27,276 nucleotides of DNA from Flavobacterium sp. UBA6203 (GCA_002421645.1 DIST01000024.1:39962-67237), one strand, 5' to 3'. Counted from the first letter of the stretch, positions 1 to 8,916 are shown. Notes: generated from the sequence alone by a model not told the origin. Numbers and translations: made by a program.

Positions 1-54
1 GACAATGTTGTGGATGCAGATTATGAAGTTGTTAATGATGACGAAAAGAAATAA
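1..54 (+). CDS. dnaK: Chaperone DnaK (Hsp70), C-terminal end only
   Basis: Partial gene: only the last 17 codons and the TAA stop are in the window. They read DNVVDADYEVVNDDEKK, the acidic tail typical of bacterial Hsp70 (a VVDA(D/E)(Y/F) core followed by a D/E/K end). The gene continues upstream of position 1. DnaK is the cytoplasmic ATP-dependent chaperone that works with DnaJ, encoded just downstream, and with GrpE, which is probably upstream of the window. The tail motif and the dnaJ neighbour make the assignment secure despite the short fragment. Confidence 0.93.
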   Translation, partial: DNVVDADYEVVNDDEKK

Positions 55-100
55 GCACAAATTATAGATTTTTTAAACAAACAATGGTTTAATGGTGTTT

Positions 101-127
101 AGTCAAAGTCATTTCTTGGCTTTGACT
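101..127 (+). other. Hairpin in the dnaK-dnaJ spacer
   Basis: AGTCAAAG (101-108) is the exact reverse complement of CTTTGACT (120-127), giving an 8-bp stem with an 11-nt loop. No long T-run follows, so it is not a standard intrinsic terminator. In position it would suit an mRNA processing or stability element, or a partial attenuator, separating dnaK-rich from dnaJ-containing transcripts. That role is inference. Confidence 0.5.
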
Positions 128-163
128 TTCACTATGACCAAATAAAAAAAACGGGGGAAATCG

Positions 164-1285
164 ATGAGTAAACGAGACTATTATGAGGTTCTAGGGGTTA
201 ATAAAAATTCCTCAGAAGAAGAAATCAAAAAGGCTTATCGTAAGCTTGCTCGTCAGTATCATCCCGATGTCAATAAAGAACCTGATGCAGAAACCAAGTT
301 TAAAGAAGTAAAAGAAGCATATGACACCCTAAGTGATTCACAAAAGAAGGCTAGATATGATCAGTTTGGTCATGAGGATCCAACTGCAGGCTTTGGCGGT
401 GGAGGCTTTGGTGGTGGTGCTGATTTCGGAGATTTTGGTGATATTTTTGATATGTTCTTTGGCGGCGGAGGGAGATCAAGAAACCCGAATGCACCAAGAA
501 AAGGAGCAGATCTTCAATATAGTATGACATTAGAATTTAAAGAGGCTATATTTGGAAAAGAGACAGATATTACGATTCCTAAAGAAGAGGAATGTGATAC
601 ATGTCATGGCTCTGGGGCAAAACCGGGTTCGAAAGTGGAAACATGTTCTGTATGTAAAGGGTCTGGACAGCAAGAGGTTGTACAAAATACACCATTTGGT
701 CGAATTGTAAATAGACGTGTATGTAATGCATGTCATGGCCAAGGAAAAACAATTAAAGAAAAGTGCCCAACCTGTCATGGATCAGGTAAAGTAAGAAAGC
801 ATAAGAAAATTCATGTTAAAGTACCTGCAGGTGTGGATGATGGTTCACAGTTAAGGGTAAGTGGTGAAGGGGAACCTGGAACTAAAGGTGGCCCTGCTGG
901 GGATTTGTTTATTATTTTACGTGTCAAGCCCCATGATTTCTTTGAAAGAGATGGAGAGCATATTTATTGTGAAATCCCATTAACCTTTACTCAAGCAGCA
1001 TTAGGTGACGAAATTGAAGTACCTACTTTGGAAGAAAAAGTGAAGCTAAAAATTCCGGCGGGTACACAAACAGGCACTAATTTCCGTTTGAAGGGAAAAG
1101 GAGTTCCACGTCTTCGTTATGGTGGAAGAGGAGATCAGCATATTAAAGTGGTGGTTGTTACTCCATCAAATTTAACAGAAGAACAAAAAGAACTATTTAA
1201 ACAGCTTGGTAGTTTAAATGTTCCTGAAACCCATCAACAGCAATCCTCTTTCTTTGAAAGAGTGAAAAAGGCTTTTATGGGATAA
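164..1285 (+). CDS. dnaJ: Chaperone DnaJ (Hsp40, type I)
   Basis: 373 aa, the normal length for type I DnaJ. The N-terminal J domain (about residues 4-70) has the HPD tripeptide at 33-35, which stimulates DnaK ATPase. A Gly/Phe-rich linker follows (about 75-110). A zinc-finger region then carries four CxxCxGxG repeats ([32 protein letters not shown]). The C-terminal substrate-binding beta domains end in FFERVKKAF. The ATG at 164 is preceded by a G-rich ribosome site (ACGGGGGAA). It follows dnaK by 109 bp, as in the class I heat-shock operon. Unlike B. subtilis, where prmA follows, this gene is closed by its own terminator at 1306. Confidence 0.98.
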   Translation: MSKRDYYEVLGVNKNSSEEEIKKAYRKLARQYHPDVNKEPDAETKFKEVKEAYDTLSDSQKKARYDQFGHEDPTAGFGGGGFGGGADFGDFGDIFDMFFGGGGRSRNPNAPRKGADLQYSMTLEFKEAIFGKETDITIPKEEECDTCHGSGAKPGSKVETCSVCKGSGQQEVVQNTPFGRIVNRRVCNACHGQGKTIKEKCPTCHGSGKVRKHKKIHVKVPAGVDDGSQLRVSGEGEPGTKGGPAGDLFIILRVKPHDFFERDGEHIYCEIPLTFTQAALGDEIEVPTLEEKVKLKIPAGTQTGTNFRLKGKGVPRLRYGGRGDQHIKVVVVTPSNLTEEQKELFKQLGSLNVPETHQQQSSFFERVKKAFMG

Positions 1286-1305
1286 TTTATATTAAATTAA
1301 AATTT

Positions 1306-1339
1306 GAGTACTGTTCATTAAAGCAGTGCTCTTTTTTTT
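1306..1339 (+). terminator. Intrinsic terminator of dnaJ
   Basis: GAGTACTG (1306-1313) pairs with CAGTGCTC (1324-1331), with one G-U pair, and is followed by eight T residues (1332-1339). It should end the dnaK-dnaJ transcript before the two-component genes. Confidence 0.85.
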
Positions 1340-1389
1340 GATAAGCAAGAATACTTCATTTAGTTTTTTATTCTTAAAGTTTGAATAAA

Positions 1390-1424
1390 TTGTAAATAAG
1401 TTTATAAAGAAACAATGGTATAAT
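1390..1424 (+). promoter_or_regulatory. Promoter of the two-component system, extended -10 type
   Basis: TGG-TATAAT (1416-1424) is a consensus extended -10 element. No good -35 lies 17 bp upstream. Instead TTGTAA (1390-1395) and TTTATA (1401-1406) form two T-rich hexamers at an 11-bp period, the spacing that OmpR/PhoP-type regulators recognise. Autoregulation by the downstream regulator is an inference, and the region is AT-rich enough for chance matches. Confidence 0.55.
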
Positions 1425-1459
1425 TTAAAGAGTTATATGAAGTAAGGAGGTTCACTAAA

Positions 1460-2179
1460 ATGACATTTTTTAAGGTATTAGTAGCGGATGATGATGATAA
1501 TGTACTTGATATTATTCGATTGTATTTTGAAAAACAGCAAATAACTCTAATCACTGCTCATGATGGTGAAGAGGCAGTGTCATTAATAGATACAGAATCT
1601 CCAGATATTGTTATTTTAGATGTGATGATGCCAAATATGGACGGATATGAGGCTTGCCGAGAGATTCGAAAAAAATCAGACGTGCCTATAATTATGCTTA
1701 CTGCAAAAGGGGAAGAATTTGATCGAGTTTTAGGATTAGAGCTAGGTGCAGATGACTATGTTACAAAACCATTTAGTCCTAGAGAATTGATAGCGAGAAT
1801 TAAAGCCATATTTCGACGTATTCAACCTAGAAGACAAAGTGATGAGGAGAATGAGAACGAGGAAACCATACTACAATATAACGGATTATCTGTAAATTTG
1901 GAGCGAAGAGAAGTTTTGGTGGATCATGAGAAAAGAATTTTAAAACCAAGAGAATTTGACTTGTTAGTTCATTTAATGAAATCTCCAGGAATGGTTTTTA
2001 CTAGAGAACAATTATTGGAGCAAGTATGGGGTTATGATTTTATTGGAGATATTAGAACTGTAGACGTGCATGTAAAAAAACTACGGGAAAAATTACATTC
2101 ATCAAAAGAGGATTATATTCAAACCATTTGGGGTGTGGGCTACAAATTTGAGGTGAACAGTGATGCTAGGAGCGAATAG
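1460..2179 (+). CDS. OmpR/PhoB-family response regulator
   Basis: 239 aa, normal for the family. The receiver domain (about 5-120) shows the acidic pocket D10-D13, phospho-acceptor D54 (ILDVMMP), switch T81 and the conserved K103 (VTKPF). The C-terminal winged-helix DNA-binding domain (about 140-232) has LKPREFDLLVHL, the TREQLLEQVWGYDF stretch and the DVHVKKLREKL recognition helix. The ATG at 1460 follows AAGGAGG (1444-1450) at good spacing. The gene overlaps the downstream kinase by 17 nt, so the two should be translationally coupled partners. It resembles the PhoP/ResD group, but the signal and regulon cannot be read from sequence. Its position between dnaJ and prmA is not that of B. subtilis. 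Confidence 0.93.
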   Translation: MTFFKVLVADDDDNVLDIIRLYFEKQQITLITAHDGEEAVSLIDTESPDIVILDVMMPNMDGYEACREIRKKSDVPIIMLTAKGEEFDRVLGLELGADDYVTKPFSPRELIARIKAIFRRIQPRRQSDEENENEETILQYNGLSVNLERREVLVDHEKRILKPREFDLLVHLMKSPGMVFTREQLLEQVWGYDFIGDIRTVDVHVKKLREKLHSSKEDYIQTIWGVGYKFEVNSDARSE

Positions 2180-3602
2180 AAGTATTTTTCGAAGATTATT
2201 AATTAGCTATATGTTTACTGTTATAGTAGGTCTTGGAATTGTAGGACTAACCATCTCCTATTTAGCAAAGGACTATATTTACGAGTCCAATAAAGAGGAA
2301 TTACTGAGGAAGGCCATACGAGTTAATTCAGTCATTCAGGAACTAAACTCCAAGGAACAAATAGAACAAGCGATTATTTTTTTAGATCAATCCTTTGATA
2401 CTCGAATTTGGATTTTTGACCGAGACGGAAAAATAATTGTAACCTCAACAAAGGATGAGGTGTCACTTGGGAAATCAGTTGCTAAAAGTATTACAAAGGA
2501 AGTTTTAAATGGAGAAAATGTAATCAATGAAATAGAATTTGAAGGAATAACTGAGCCAATGCTTTCCGCTGTTGTGCCTTGGGGTATAGAAAATCAGGTT
2601 TATGGAGGAATCGTTTTACATTCGCCTATAAAAGGTGTGCACAAAACAGTAGGCAGTATTAGAGAAACAATTCTTTGGGCCTTAATTATTGGATTAATTT
2701 TATCGACAATTATGGTCTCCTATTTATCATGGTCGATTTCACGTCCATTAAAAAAAATTGACAAAGTAGCTTCTAAGATTGGAGCAGGCAATTACGAAGA
2801 AAGAATCCATATTGGTTCTAAGGACGAAATTGGAGATTTGGCAAATACAATAAATAATATGGCTCAAAAACTAGAAAAAATTGATTTGGAAAGAAGAAAA
2901 TTAGATCAAATTCGTAATGATTTCCTAGCCAATGTTTCTCATGAACTACGAACGCCATTAACTGCCATGCAAGGTTTTTTGGAAGCTTTACAGGATAATT
3001 TAATTAGCGATGAAAAAAGTAAAAAGAAGTATTATGATGTGATGTATCACGAAACCCTTCATATGAATCGTTTAGTGGATGATATTATGGATTTAATAAA
3101 GCTAGAAAACGATGAGGTAACTTTAAAGAAGCAGATTATTGAAGTAGAGCCTATTCTAAATAAAGTGGTGTTTAAATTAAATCAGGAAGCACTAGATCAA
3201 GAAAATGAAATCCATCTCTTCATAGAAGAAAACCTTCCAAGGATTTATGCAGATCAAGATCGGCTAGAACAAATATTTAGTAACCTGATAAAAAATGCAA
3301 TTAAATTTACCGAAAAAGGTAAAATAGAAATAAGTGTAAGGAGCGACGCCCCATATCTCCTTTTTACAGTATCTGATACAGGGATAGGAATCTCCAAAGA
3401 GGATCAGGAATATATTTGGGAACGTTTCTTTAAGGTGGATCGTGGACGGCCCAAGATGAATAAAGGTACAGGACTTGGACTAGCTATTGTTAAGGAGCTT
3501 GTGGAGCTTCATCATGGGAAAATTGATCTCATTAGCGAAGTTGGTCATGGAAGTAGCTTTAAGATCTGGTTACCCATCCATCAAAATGGACAAAAAGAAT
3601 AA
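2163..3602 (+). CDS. Membrane sensor histidine kinase
   Basis: About 479 aa from ATG 2163; GTG 2160 is also possible, but GAGGTG (2150-2155) is better spaced for the ATG. Order of domains: TM1 (about 13-35), an extracytoplasmic sensor of about 130 residues (PAS/Cache-like, with IWIFDRDGKIIVTS), TM2 (about 170-190), HAMP (about 190-242), and a HisKA dimerisation domain with phospho-acceptor H260 in NVSHELRTPL. The ATPase domain has an N box (FSNLIKNAIKFT), G1 (DTGIGIS), F box (WERFF) and G2 (GTGLGLAIV). All catalytic boxes are intact, so it is a complete kinase that should phosphorylate the regulator encoded just upstream. The ligand is unknown. Confidence 0.93.
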   Translation: MLGANRSIFRRLLISYMFTVIVGLGIVGLTISYLAKDYIYESNKEELLRKAIRVNSVIQELNSKEQIEQAIIFLDQSFDTRIWIFDRDGKIIVTSTKDEVSLGKSVAKSITKEVLNGENVINEIEFEGITEPMLSAVVPWGIENQVYGGIVLHSPIKGVHKTVGSIRETILWALIIGLILSTIMVSYLSWSISRPLKKIDKVASKIGAGNYEERIHIGSKDEIGDLANTINNMAQKLEKIDLERRKLDQIRNDFLANVSHELRTPLTAMQGFLEALQDNLISDEKSKKKYYDVMYHETLHMNRLVDDIMDLIKLENDEVTLKKQIIEVEPILNKVVFKLNQEALDQENEIHLFIEENLPRIYADQDRLEQIFSNLIKNAIKFTEKGKIEISVRSDAPYLLFTVSDTGIGISKEDQEYIWERFFKVDRGRPKMNKGTGLGLAIVKELVELHHGKIDLISEVGHGSSFKIWLPIHQNGQKE

Positions 3603-3617
3603 AAAGAATCTCCATTG

Positions 3618-3646
3618 TTGAAAAATTGGCTGGTTACCTATAAAAT
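3618..3646 (+). promoter_or_regulatory. Sigma-A-like promoter for prmA-rsmE-mtaB
   Basis: TTGAAA (3618-3623), a 17-bp spacer and TAAAAT (3641-3646) lie in the 130-bp gap between the kinase stop and the prmA start. This would give the methyltransferase genes their own transcription start, consistent with the dnaJ terminator cutting them off from the heat-shock promoter. Confidence 0.5.
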
Positions 3647-3683
3647 ATATTAAGTTATTGGTTTTTATTGCTATGGGATGAAA

Positions 3684-3701
3684 AGGGGGAGTTATCCTCC
3701 T
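3684..3701 (+). other. Small hairpin in the prmA leader
   Basis: AGGGGGA (3684-3690) and TCCTCCT (3695-3701) form a 7-bp stem with one G-U pair and a GTTA loop. Only an interrupted T-rich stretch follows (ATTAATTTT), so termination would be weak at best. It might act as an attenuator or a 5' mRNA stabiliser; this is tentative. Confidence 0.3.
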
Positions 3702-3732
3702 ATTAATTTTGTATGTAAGTGGGGGTATAACA

Positions 3733-4671
3733 ATGAAATGGTCTGAGATTACAATCCATACGACTCAAGAGGCAATAGAAGCTGTTGCCAATGTTTTGCA
3801 TGATGCTGGTGCTGGTGGCGTAATTATTGAAGACCCAGAGGTGTTAGAACGAGACTGGGAATCGCCTTTTGGTGAGATTTATGAGCTTTCTCATTCCGAT
3901 TTTCCTGAAGAAGGTGTGTATGTAAAGGCATATTTACCTTTAAACAGCTATCTCATGGAAACGGTAGAACAGATTAAATCTTCCATTAATAACTTATTAA
4001 CCTATGATATTAATATAGGTCATGGGAAATTAACCATCTCTGAGGTAAATGAAGAAGATTGGGCATCTGGATGGAAGAAATATTATAAGCCGCTCCAAGT
4101 GTCAAATAAAGTATGGATTACCCCTACTTGGGAAGAAATCACTGAGAATTTAGATGAAAAAATTGTTATTGAGCTAGATCCAGGAATGGCTTTTGGTACT
4201 GGAACACATCCTACGACTGTGATGTGTATTCAAGCCTTAGAAAAGGTAGTTAAGGGAAACGAAGAAGTGATTGATGTTGGTTGTGGTACTGGAGTATTAA
4301 GTATCGCTGCGGCAAAATTAGGTGCAAATCACGTATTGGCATTAGATTTAGATGAAGTTGCTGTAAAAAGCGCAAAATTAAACACAAAAATTAATAAAGT
4401 AGATACCATAGTAGATGTCAAACAAAATAATCTTTTAGATTATATCGAAAATAGTGCTGATATCATTGTCGCCAATATTTTAGCGGATGTAATTGTCCGT
4501 TTTACTAGTGATGTAGCAAGGATACTTAAGCCAAATGGTACATATATTACCTCTGGTATCATTCAAGCAAAGGCTGATTTAGTAAAGGACAATTTGGTAG
4601 AGCATGGCTTTGTGATTGAAGAAACACTTCAAATCGAAGATTGGATAGCATACATTGCAAAAAAAGTTTAG
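3733..4671 (+). CDS. prmA: Ribosomal protein L11 methyltransferase PrmA
   Basis: 312 aa. The enzyme trimethylates ribosomal protein L11 using S-adenosylmethionine. The N-terminal substrate-recognition domain (about 1-95, starting MKWSEITIHTTQEA) is followed by a Rossmann-fold methyltransferase. The ELDPGMAFGTGTHPTT loop, SAM motif I (VIDVGCGTGVLSIAA) and NILADVI motif are all visible. An upstream in-frame start at 3709 exists, but ATG 3733 has the better ribosome site (GTGGGGGT) and begins exactly at the conserved family N-terminus. It is first in a tight prmA-rsmE-mtaB run (B. subtilis yqeT-yqeU-yqeV). Confidence 0.96.
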   Translation: MKWSEITIHTTQEAIEAVANVLHDAGAGGVIIEDPEVLERDWESPFGEIYELSHSDFPEEGVYVKAYLPLNSYLMETVEQIKSSINNLLTYDINIGHGKLTISEVNEEDWASGWKKYYKPLQVSNKVWITPTWEEITENLDEKIVIELDPGMAFGTGTHPTTVMCIQALEKVVKGNEEVIDVGCGTGVLSIAAAKLGANHVLALDLDEVAVKSAKLNTKINKVDTIVDVKQNNLLDYIENSADIIVANILADVIVRFTSDVARILKPNGTYITSGIIQAKADLVKDNLVEHGFVIEETLQIEDWIAYIAKKV

Positions 4672-4688
4672 AATAATAGGAGTTTATT

Positions 4689-5441
4689 ATGCAAAGGTAT
4701 TTTGTAGATCCAAATAACATGAATTCAAACGAAGTGAAGATTATTGGGGATGATGTACATCATATTACAAAAGTGATGAGACTCCAGCCTGGAGATGAAA
4801 TTATTTGTAGTAATGGTTTAGGAAATGATGTTATCGCCAAGATTAAGACAATTCATCCCAAAGAAATCATTTGTTCTAGCGAATCCATTTTAACAGAAAC
4901 TGCTGAGCCTAAAGTTCAGCTTCTATTAGCACAAGGACTGCCCAAAGCAGACAAAATGGAGCTTATTATCCAAAAAGGTACAGAAACTGGCGTGACCACT
5001 TTTATTCCTTTTACTTCCCAACGAACAATTGTAAAGCTCGATCAGAAAAAGGAACAAAAAAAGTGGGAACGATGGGAAAAGATTGCCAAAGAAGCCGCAG
5101 AGCAAGCACATCGAAGCAAAATCCCTATCATTGAGCCCTTACTTAGCTGGAAGGAGCTTTTAGATAGGATAGCGGATAAATTTGTTTTAATTGCCTATGA
5201 AAAGGAAAATACTATGAGATTATCCAAGGCATTATCAGAATCGTTGCAAAAGAAGCCAGAACCAACAGAAGTAGTACTTATCATCGGCCCTGAGGGCGGT
5301 TTTTCGGAGGAAGAGGTCCTTCAAGCAGAACAGCGAGGGGCAATTTCGGTATCCTTAGGAAAACGAATTTTAAGAACAGAGACAGCTGGTTTAGTTGGGA
5401 TTGCGAACATTATTTATCATCTAGAAGAACTGGAGGGGTAA
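4689..5441 (+). CDS. rsmE: 16S rRNA (uracil-1498-N3)-methyltransferase RsmE
   Basis: 250 aa, the typical length. RsmE is a SPOUT-class SAM methyltransferase that modifies U1498 of 16S rRNA. The N-terminal PUA-like domain (residues 1-70, with HHITKVMRLQPGDEI) precedes the trefoil-knot domain. Knot signatures are LLLAQGLPKADKMELIIQKGTE, broken here by position only as residues about 78-98, LIIGPEGGFSEEE and LGKRILRTETA. It starts 17 bp after prmA and ends two bases before mtaB, whose ribosome site lies in its last codons, so the three are co-expressed. Confidence 0.96.
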   Translation: MQRYFVDPNNMNSNEVKIIGDDVHHITKVMRLQPGDEIICSNGLGNDVIAKIKTIHPKEIICSSESILTETAEPKVQLLLAQGLPKADKMELIIQKGTETGVTTFIPFTSQRTIVKLDQKKEQKKWERWEKIAKEAAEQAHRSKIPIIEPLLSWKELLDRIADKFVLIAYEKENTMRLSKALSESLQKKPEPTEVVLIIGPEGGFSEEEVLQAEQRGAISVSLGKRILRTETAGLVGIANIIYHLEELEG

Positions 5442-5442
5442 T

Positions 5443-6765
5443 ATGAAGCGTGTTGCCTTTCATACATTAGGCTGTAAGGTGAATCAGTATGAAACAGAGG
5501 CAATTTGGCATCTGTTTAAGAATAACGGATATGAAAAAGTAGAATTTGAACAAAAGGCAGATGTTTATGTAATAAATACCTGCACAGTAACCAATACTGG
5601 AGATAAAAAAAGCAGACAAACCATTCGCAGAGCGATTAAAAAAAATCCAGAGGCTGTCATTGCAGTAACTGGCTGCTATGCCCAGACCTCTCCTGGCGAG
5701 ATACTTGATATTCCTGGTGTCGATATTATTGTAGGTAATCAAGGGCGAGAAAATATCGTTCAATATGTTGAAGAATATCTAGTAAGTCGACAGCCTATCA
5801 ATGCTGTTACCAATATAATGAAAACAAAAGAATTTGAAGAACTGGATGTACCACAGTTTTCTGACAGAACAAGAGCTTCACTAAAGATTCAGGAAGGCTG
5901 TAATAACTTCTGTACATTCTGTATCATCCCTTGGGCAAGGGGTTTATTACGAAGTAGAAAACCTGAAAATGTGATTAAACAAGCCAAGCAATTAGTCGAA
6001 GCTGGCTATAAGGAGATTGTTTTAACAGGCATTCATACTGGTGGCTATGGCGAAGATATAGAGGATTATAGTTTGGCAAAGCTATTATGGGATTTGGATG
6101 CAGTTGAGGGATTAAAACGTATTCGCATTAGCTCCATTGAAGCCAGCCAAATTGATCAGGATGTTTTAGAGGTTCTTAAGAAATCCGATAAGGTAGTAAG
6201 ACATCTTCATATTCCACTTCAGGCAGGGGATGACGAAGTTCTTCAACGTATGAAGCGTAAATATAATACTGAAGAATTTAAAAACAAAATTGAAGAAATT
6301 AGAAAAGTCGTTCCTAATGTAGCCATTACAACAGACGTAATTGTTGGTTTTCCAGGTGAAACAGATGAGCAATTTGAAAATGGATACCGCTTTATGCAGG
6401 ACATCTTCTTTTCTGAAATTCACGTTTTTCCATATTCTAAGCGTTCTGGTACACCTGCTGCAAAAATGGAAAATCAGGTGCCTGAAAATGTGAAGCATGA
6501 GCGAGTACAAAAAGTCATCGAGCTATCCAATCGAATGAAAATGAGCTATGCAGCTCAATTTATTGATAAGATATTAGAGATCATTCCTGAAAAAGCCTAT
6601 AAAGATGATTTAAATAGTGAACATTTAATCGGATACTCTGATAATTACATTCAAGTCGTAATTGAAGGGGATTATAATCTCGTGGGGAAAATTTGTAAGG
6701 TGCGAGTGGAAAGTGTTGGACCTGAATTTTGCCAGGGTAAGTTAGTTGAAGTGGAGGAAAATTAA
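5443..6765 (+). CDS. mtaB: tRNA t6A37 methylthiotransferase MtaB
   Basis: 440 aa. MtaB converts t6A37 of tRNA to ms2t6A. The N-terminal UPF0004 domain holds C11, C47 and C78 (LGCKVN, NTCTVTN, TGCYAQ), which bind the auxiliary [4Fe-4S] cluster. The radical-SAM core has C153, C157 and C160 in CNNFCTFC. A C-terminal TRAM domain ends near GKLVEVE. The ATG at 5443 follows GGAGGGG (5432-5438). It is last of the compact prmA-rsmE-mtaB trio and only 21 bp before the Nudix gene, so read-through expression of Nudix and deoC is likely. Confidence 0.96.
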   Translation: MKRVAFHTLGCKVNQYETEAIWHLFKNNGYEKVEFEQKADVYVINTCTVTNTGDKKSRQTIRRAIKKNPEAVIAVTGCYAQTSPGEILDIPGVDIIVGNQGRENIVQYVEEYLVSRQPINAVTNIMKTKEFEELDVPQFSDRTRASLKIQEGCNNFCTFCIIPWARGLLRSRKPENVIKQAKQLVEAGYKEIVLTGIHTGGYGEDIEDYSLAKLLWDLDAVEGLKRIRISSIEASQIDQDVLEVLKKSDKVVRHLHIPLQAGDDEVLQRMKRKYNTEEFKNKIEEIRKVVPNVAITTDVIVGFPGETDEQFENGYRFMQDIFFSEIHVFPYSKRSGTPAAKMENQVPENVKHERVQKVIELSNRMKMSYAAQFIDKILEIIPEKAYKDDLNSEHLIGYSDNYIQVVIEGDYNLVGKICKVRVESVGPEFCQGKLVEVEEN

Positions 6766-6786
6766 AAAGAAAAGGGAGGTGTCAGC

Positions 6787-7215
6787 TTGAAAGAGATATC
6801 TGCTGGTGGCGTTGTTTATGTAAAAGACAATAACACAACCAGAATTCTGTTGATTCTTGATCGGTGTCAGAAGTGGACACTACCCAAGGGTAAAATTGAA
6901 GATGGAGAAACCTATTCTGAAACTGCGCTTCGAGAGATTGAAGAAGAGACTGGTATTAAGGGTAGGATTATCAAACCATTAGATAAAGTGTATTATGAAT
7001 ATTATCACCCAACCAATGAAAAAATTGAAAAAGAAGTTCACTATTATTTGGTTGAAGCGGATTCTACGAGTATACATGTCCAGGTTAGTGAAATTAATAG
7101 TGCTGAATGGTTTACACTAGAGGATGCTTGGCAGAAGCAACAGACTGCTGGTTATGAAAATAATTTAAAAGTGATGAAACAATCCTTAAAGGAACTAGGA
7201 CTAATTAAATTTTGA
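6787..7215 (+). CDS. Nudix hydrolase (MutT-like)
   Basis: 142 aa. A perfect Nudix box GX5EX7REUXEEXGU lies at residues 35-57 (G35, E41, R49-E50, E53-E54, G56). The N-terminus [10 protein letters not shown] and the WTLPKGK lead-in resemble the Ndx1/diadenosine polyphosphate hydrolase branch, so a nucleoside polyphosphate substrate is likely, but the exact one is unknown. The start is TTG 6787, supported by AAGGGAGGTG just upstream; no ATG would keep the conserved first strand. Its neighbours are mtaB (21 bp upstream) and deoC (next gene), fitting a nucleotide clean-up or salvage role. Confidence 0.9.
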   Translation: MKEISAGGVVYVKDNNTTRILLILDRCQKWTLPKGKIEDGETYSETALREIEEETGIKGRIIKPLDKVYYEYYHPTNEKIEKEVHYYLVEADSTSIHVQVSEINSAEWFTLEDAWQKQQTAGYENNLKVMKQSLKELGLIKF

Positions 7216-7229
7216 TGGAGGAATTCATT

Positions 7230-7904
7230 ATGAAAAAAGAAGAACTAGCAAAAATGATTGATCACACCTTATTAAAGCCAGAAGCAACTCAAGAAATGAT
7301 CCACAAAATTTGTGAAGAGGCAAAAGAAAATCATTTTGCATCTGTTTGTGTAAATCCTTACTGGGTTTCATACTCATATCAACAATTAAAGGATACCGAT
7401 GTAAAGGTATGTACAGTAATCGGTTTTCCTTTAGGAGCAACTACTAAAGAAGTAAAAGCTTTTGAAACAACCAATACAATTGAAAATGGTGCAACAGAAG
7501 TAGATATGGTAATTAATATTGGTGCTTTAAAATCAAATCAATACGATGTTGTGGAAGAAGATATTAAAGCGGTTGTAGCTGCTGCTAAGGGAAAAGCGTT
7601 AGTTAAGGTTATTTTAGAAACTGGATTTCTAACGAAAGAAGAAATCGTAAAAGCGTGTGAATTAAGTAAAAGCGCTGGTGCTGACTTTGTTAAAACATCA
7701 ACTGGTTTTGGCAAGGGTGGTGCAACCTATGAAGATATTAAGCTAATGAGAGAAACAGTTGGCCCAGAAATGGGAGTAAAGGCTTCTGGTGGAGTAAGGG
7801 ATTACGAAGGTGCAATGCAAATGATTGAAGCAGGTGCAACTCGTATTGGAGCTAGTTCCGGAATCGCGATTGTTAATGGTTTACAAGGAGATAGCGATTA
7901 TTAA
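7230..7904 (+). CDS. deoC: Deoxyribose-phosphate aldolase DeoC
   Basis: 224 aa from ATG 7230, chosen because GGAGGA (7217-7222) is well spaced and the family begins (A)[10 protein letters not shown]. Earlier in-frame starts at 7212/7215 overlap the ribosome site. DERA is a class I TIM-barrel aldolase that cleaves 2-deoxyribose-5-phosphate to glyceraldehyde-3-phosphate and acetaldehyde. Schiff-base lysine K155 ([10 protein letters not shown]), proton-relay lysine K184 (GVKASGG) and the [11 protein letters not shown] strand are present. B. subtilis keeps its deoC with nupC-pdp elsewhere; here it follows mtaB and the Nudix gene. Confidence 0.96.
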   Translation: MKKEELAKMIDHTLLKPEATQEMIHKICEEAKENHFASVCVNPYWVSYSYQQLKDTDVKVCTVIGFPLGATTKEVKAFETTNTIENGATEVDMVINIGALKSNQYDVVEEDIKAVVAAAKGKALVKVILETGFLTKEEIVKACELSKSAGADFVKTSTGFGKGGATYEDIKLMRETVGPEMGVKASGGVRDYEGAMQMIEAGATRIGASSGIAIVNGLQGDSDY

Positions 7905-7919
7905 TCGTTTTAAGCTATA

Positions 7920-7951
7920 AGGCTGAGGAGAAATCCTCGGCTTATTTTTTT
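7920..7951 (+). terminator. Intrinsic terminator of deoC
   Basis: A 10-bp stem (7920-7929 with 7934-7943, including GCTGAGGA/TCCTCGGC) is closed by a GAAA tetraloop and followed by T7 (7945-7951). It separates deoC from the convergent yqeW-like gene. No T-run flanks it on the minus strand, so it is probably one-directional. Confidence 0.88.
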
Positions 7952-7992
7952 CATAGCATTAATTTTACAGCCATTTGTTTTTGTTGAAATAT

Positions 7993-8916
7993 TTATCTAG
8001 GTGAAAGAAGTATGGTTAATCGCTCAAATTGCTTCACAAAAGGAAGGATAATTAATGAATTGGCAATATTAAAGATAAGCTGAGCATGGGCAATTTGTGT
8101 TGGAGGATATACAGTCATTGTTTGAACAAGAAGGGATAGCTTGGGGATTAACGGATAAAAGAGAATAACCCCAATGATATTTAGTAAGACATGGGCCATC
8201 GCCATTTGTTTTCCTTCATTAGAGCCACCAATACTGGCTAAAATCGCTGTAAAGCAGGTACCAATATTTGCGCCAAGAATAATGGCAATACCAAAGTTTA
8301 AAGGGATACCTTGATAATAAATCATTCCCATCGTTAAAGCAGTTGTTGCACTACTTGATTGAATAATTCCAGTGACGGTTATTCCAAACAGCAACCCTAT
8401 CAGCTGTTGATGCTCAGGAAGCTCGATTACTTTTGTCATAATAGCAGAGCGCTGAATAGGTTCTGAAATCATTTGTAATGCATCCATCCCCAAAAAAATG
8501 ATTGCAAAGCCTCCGATAAACAATCCGGTTGCTCGAACACTATTTTTAGGAAATAGAACAAGAGCTGCTCCAAACATTAATAATGGAACGGCCCATTTTC
8601 CAATATTTAAAGCTATTAATTGAACAGTAGCTACAGTGCCAATATTTGTACCCAAAATAATACCGATGGACTGATAGAAGGTAATTGCTCCCGCATTAAT
8701 TAAGCCTATTGTAATGACGGTTACAGCACTACTACTTTGCAAGAAAAGAGTTGCCACTGTACCCGTAAAAAAACCATGATAAGGTGTTTTCGTGAATTTA
8801 TATAAAAATTGTCTTAGATAATCGCCAGATAAACGTAATAATCCAACCCTCATTATTTGCATTCCAAAAAGAAATAATGTTATTCCTGTTGCTAATGGAA
8901 TGATAAACTCTCTCAT
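7993..8916 (-). CDS. yqeW: Na/Pi-cotransporter-family membrane protein (YqeW-like)
   Basis: 307 aa, integral membrane throughout. Two inverted-repeat halves each hold the family QSSS signature (LFLQSSSAVTVIT at about residue 60, GIIQSSSATTALT at about 185). The N-terminus LFLFGMQIMRVGL and the two GANIGT/GTNIGT motifs are also typical of NptA/PNaS. There is no C-terminal PhoU-like domain, as in the short YqeW form. The ATG at 8916 has GAGGGG eight bases upstream. It probably couples sodium to phosphate (or another anion) transport; direction and substrate are unproven. It lies on the opposite strand to most of the window. Confidence 0.88.
   Translation of the reverse strand: MREFIIPLATGITLFLFGMQIMRVGLLRLSGDYLRQFLYKFTKTPYHGFFTGTVATLFLQSSSAVTVITIGLINAGAITFYQSIGIILGTNIGTVATVQLIALNIGKWAVPLLMFGAALVLFPKNSVRATGLFIGGFAIIFLGMDALQMISEPIQRSAIMTKVIELPEHQQLIGLLFGITVTGIIQSSSATTALTMGMIYYQGIPLNFGIAIILGANIGTCFTAILASIGGSNEGKQMAMAHVLLNIIGVILFYPLIPKLSLLVQTMTVYPPTQIAHAQLIFNIANSLIILPFVKQFERLTILLSPR

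Noticed and set aside
101..127. Intrinsic terminator between dnaK and dnaJ
   Set aside because: The stem is real, but only three T residues follow; kept only as a hairpin.
3678..3746. Leader peptide ORF before prmA starting at ATG 3678
   Set aside because: It has no ribosome site and overlaps the prmA start out of frame; probably chance.
5467..5763. 98-aa minus-strand reading frame inside mtaB
   Set aside because: It is a shadow of a conserved coding region with no recognisable domain.
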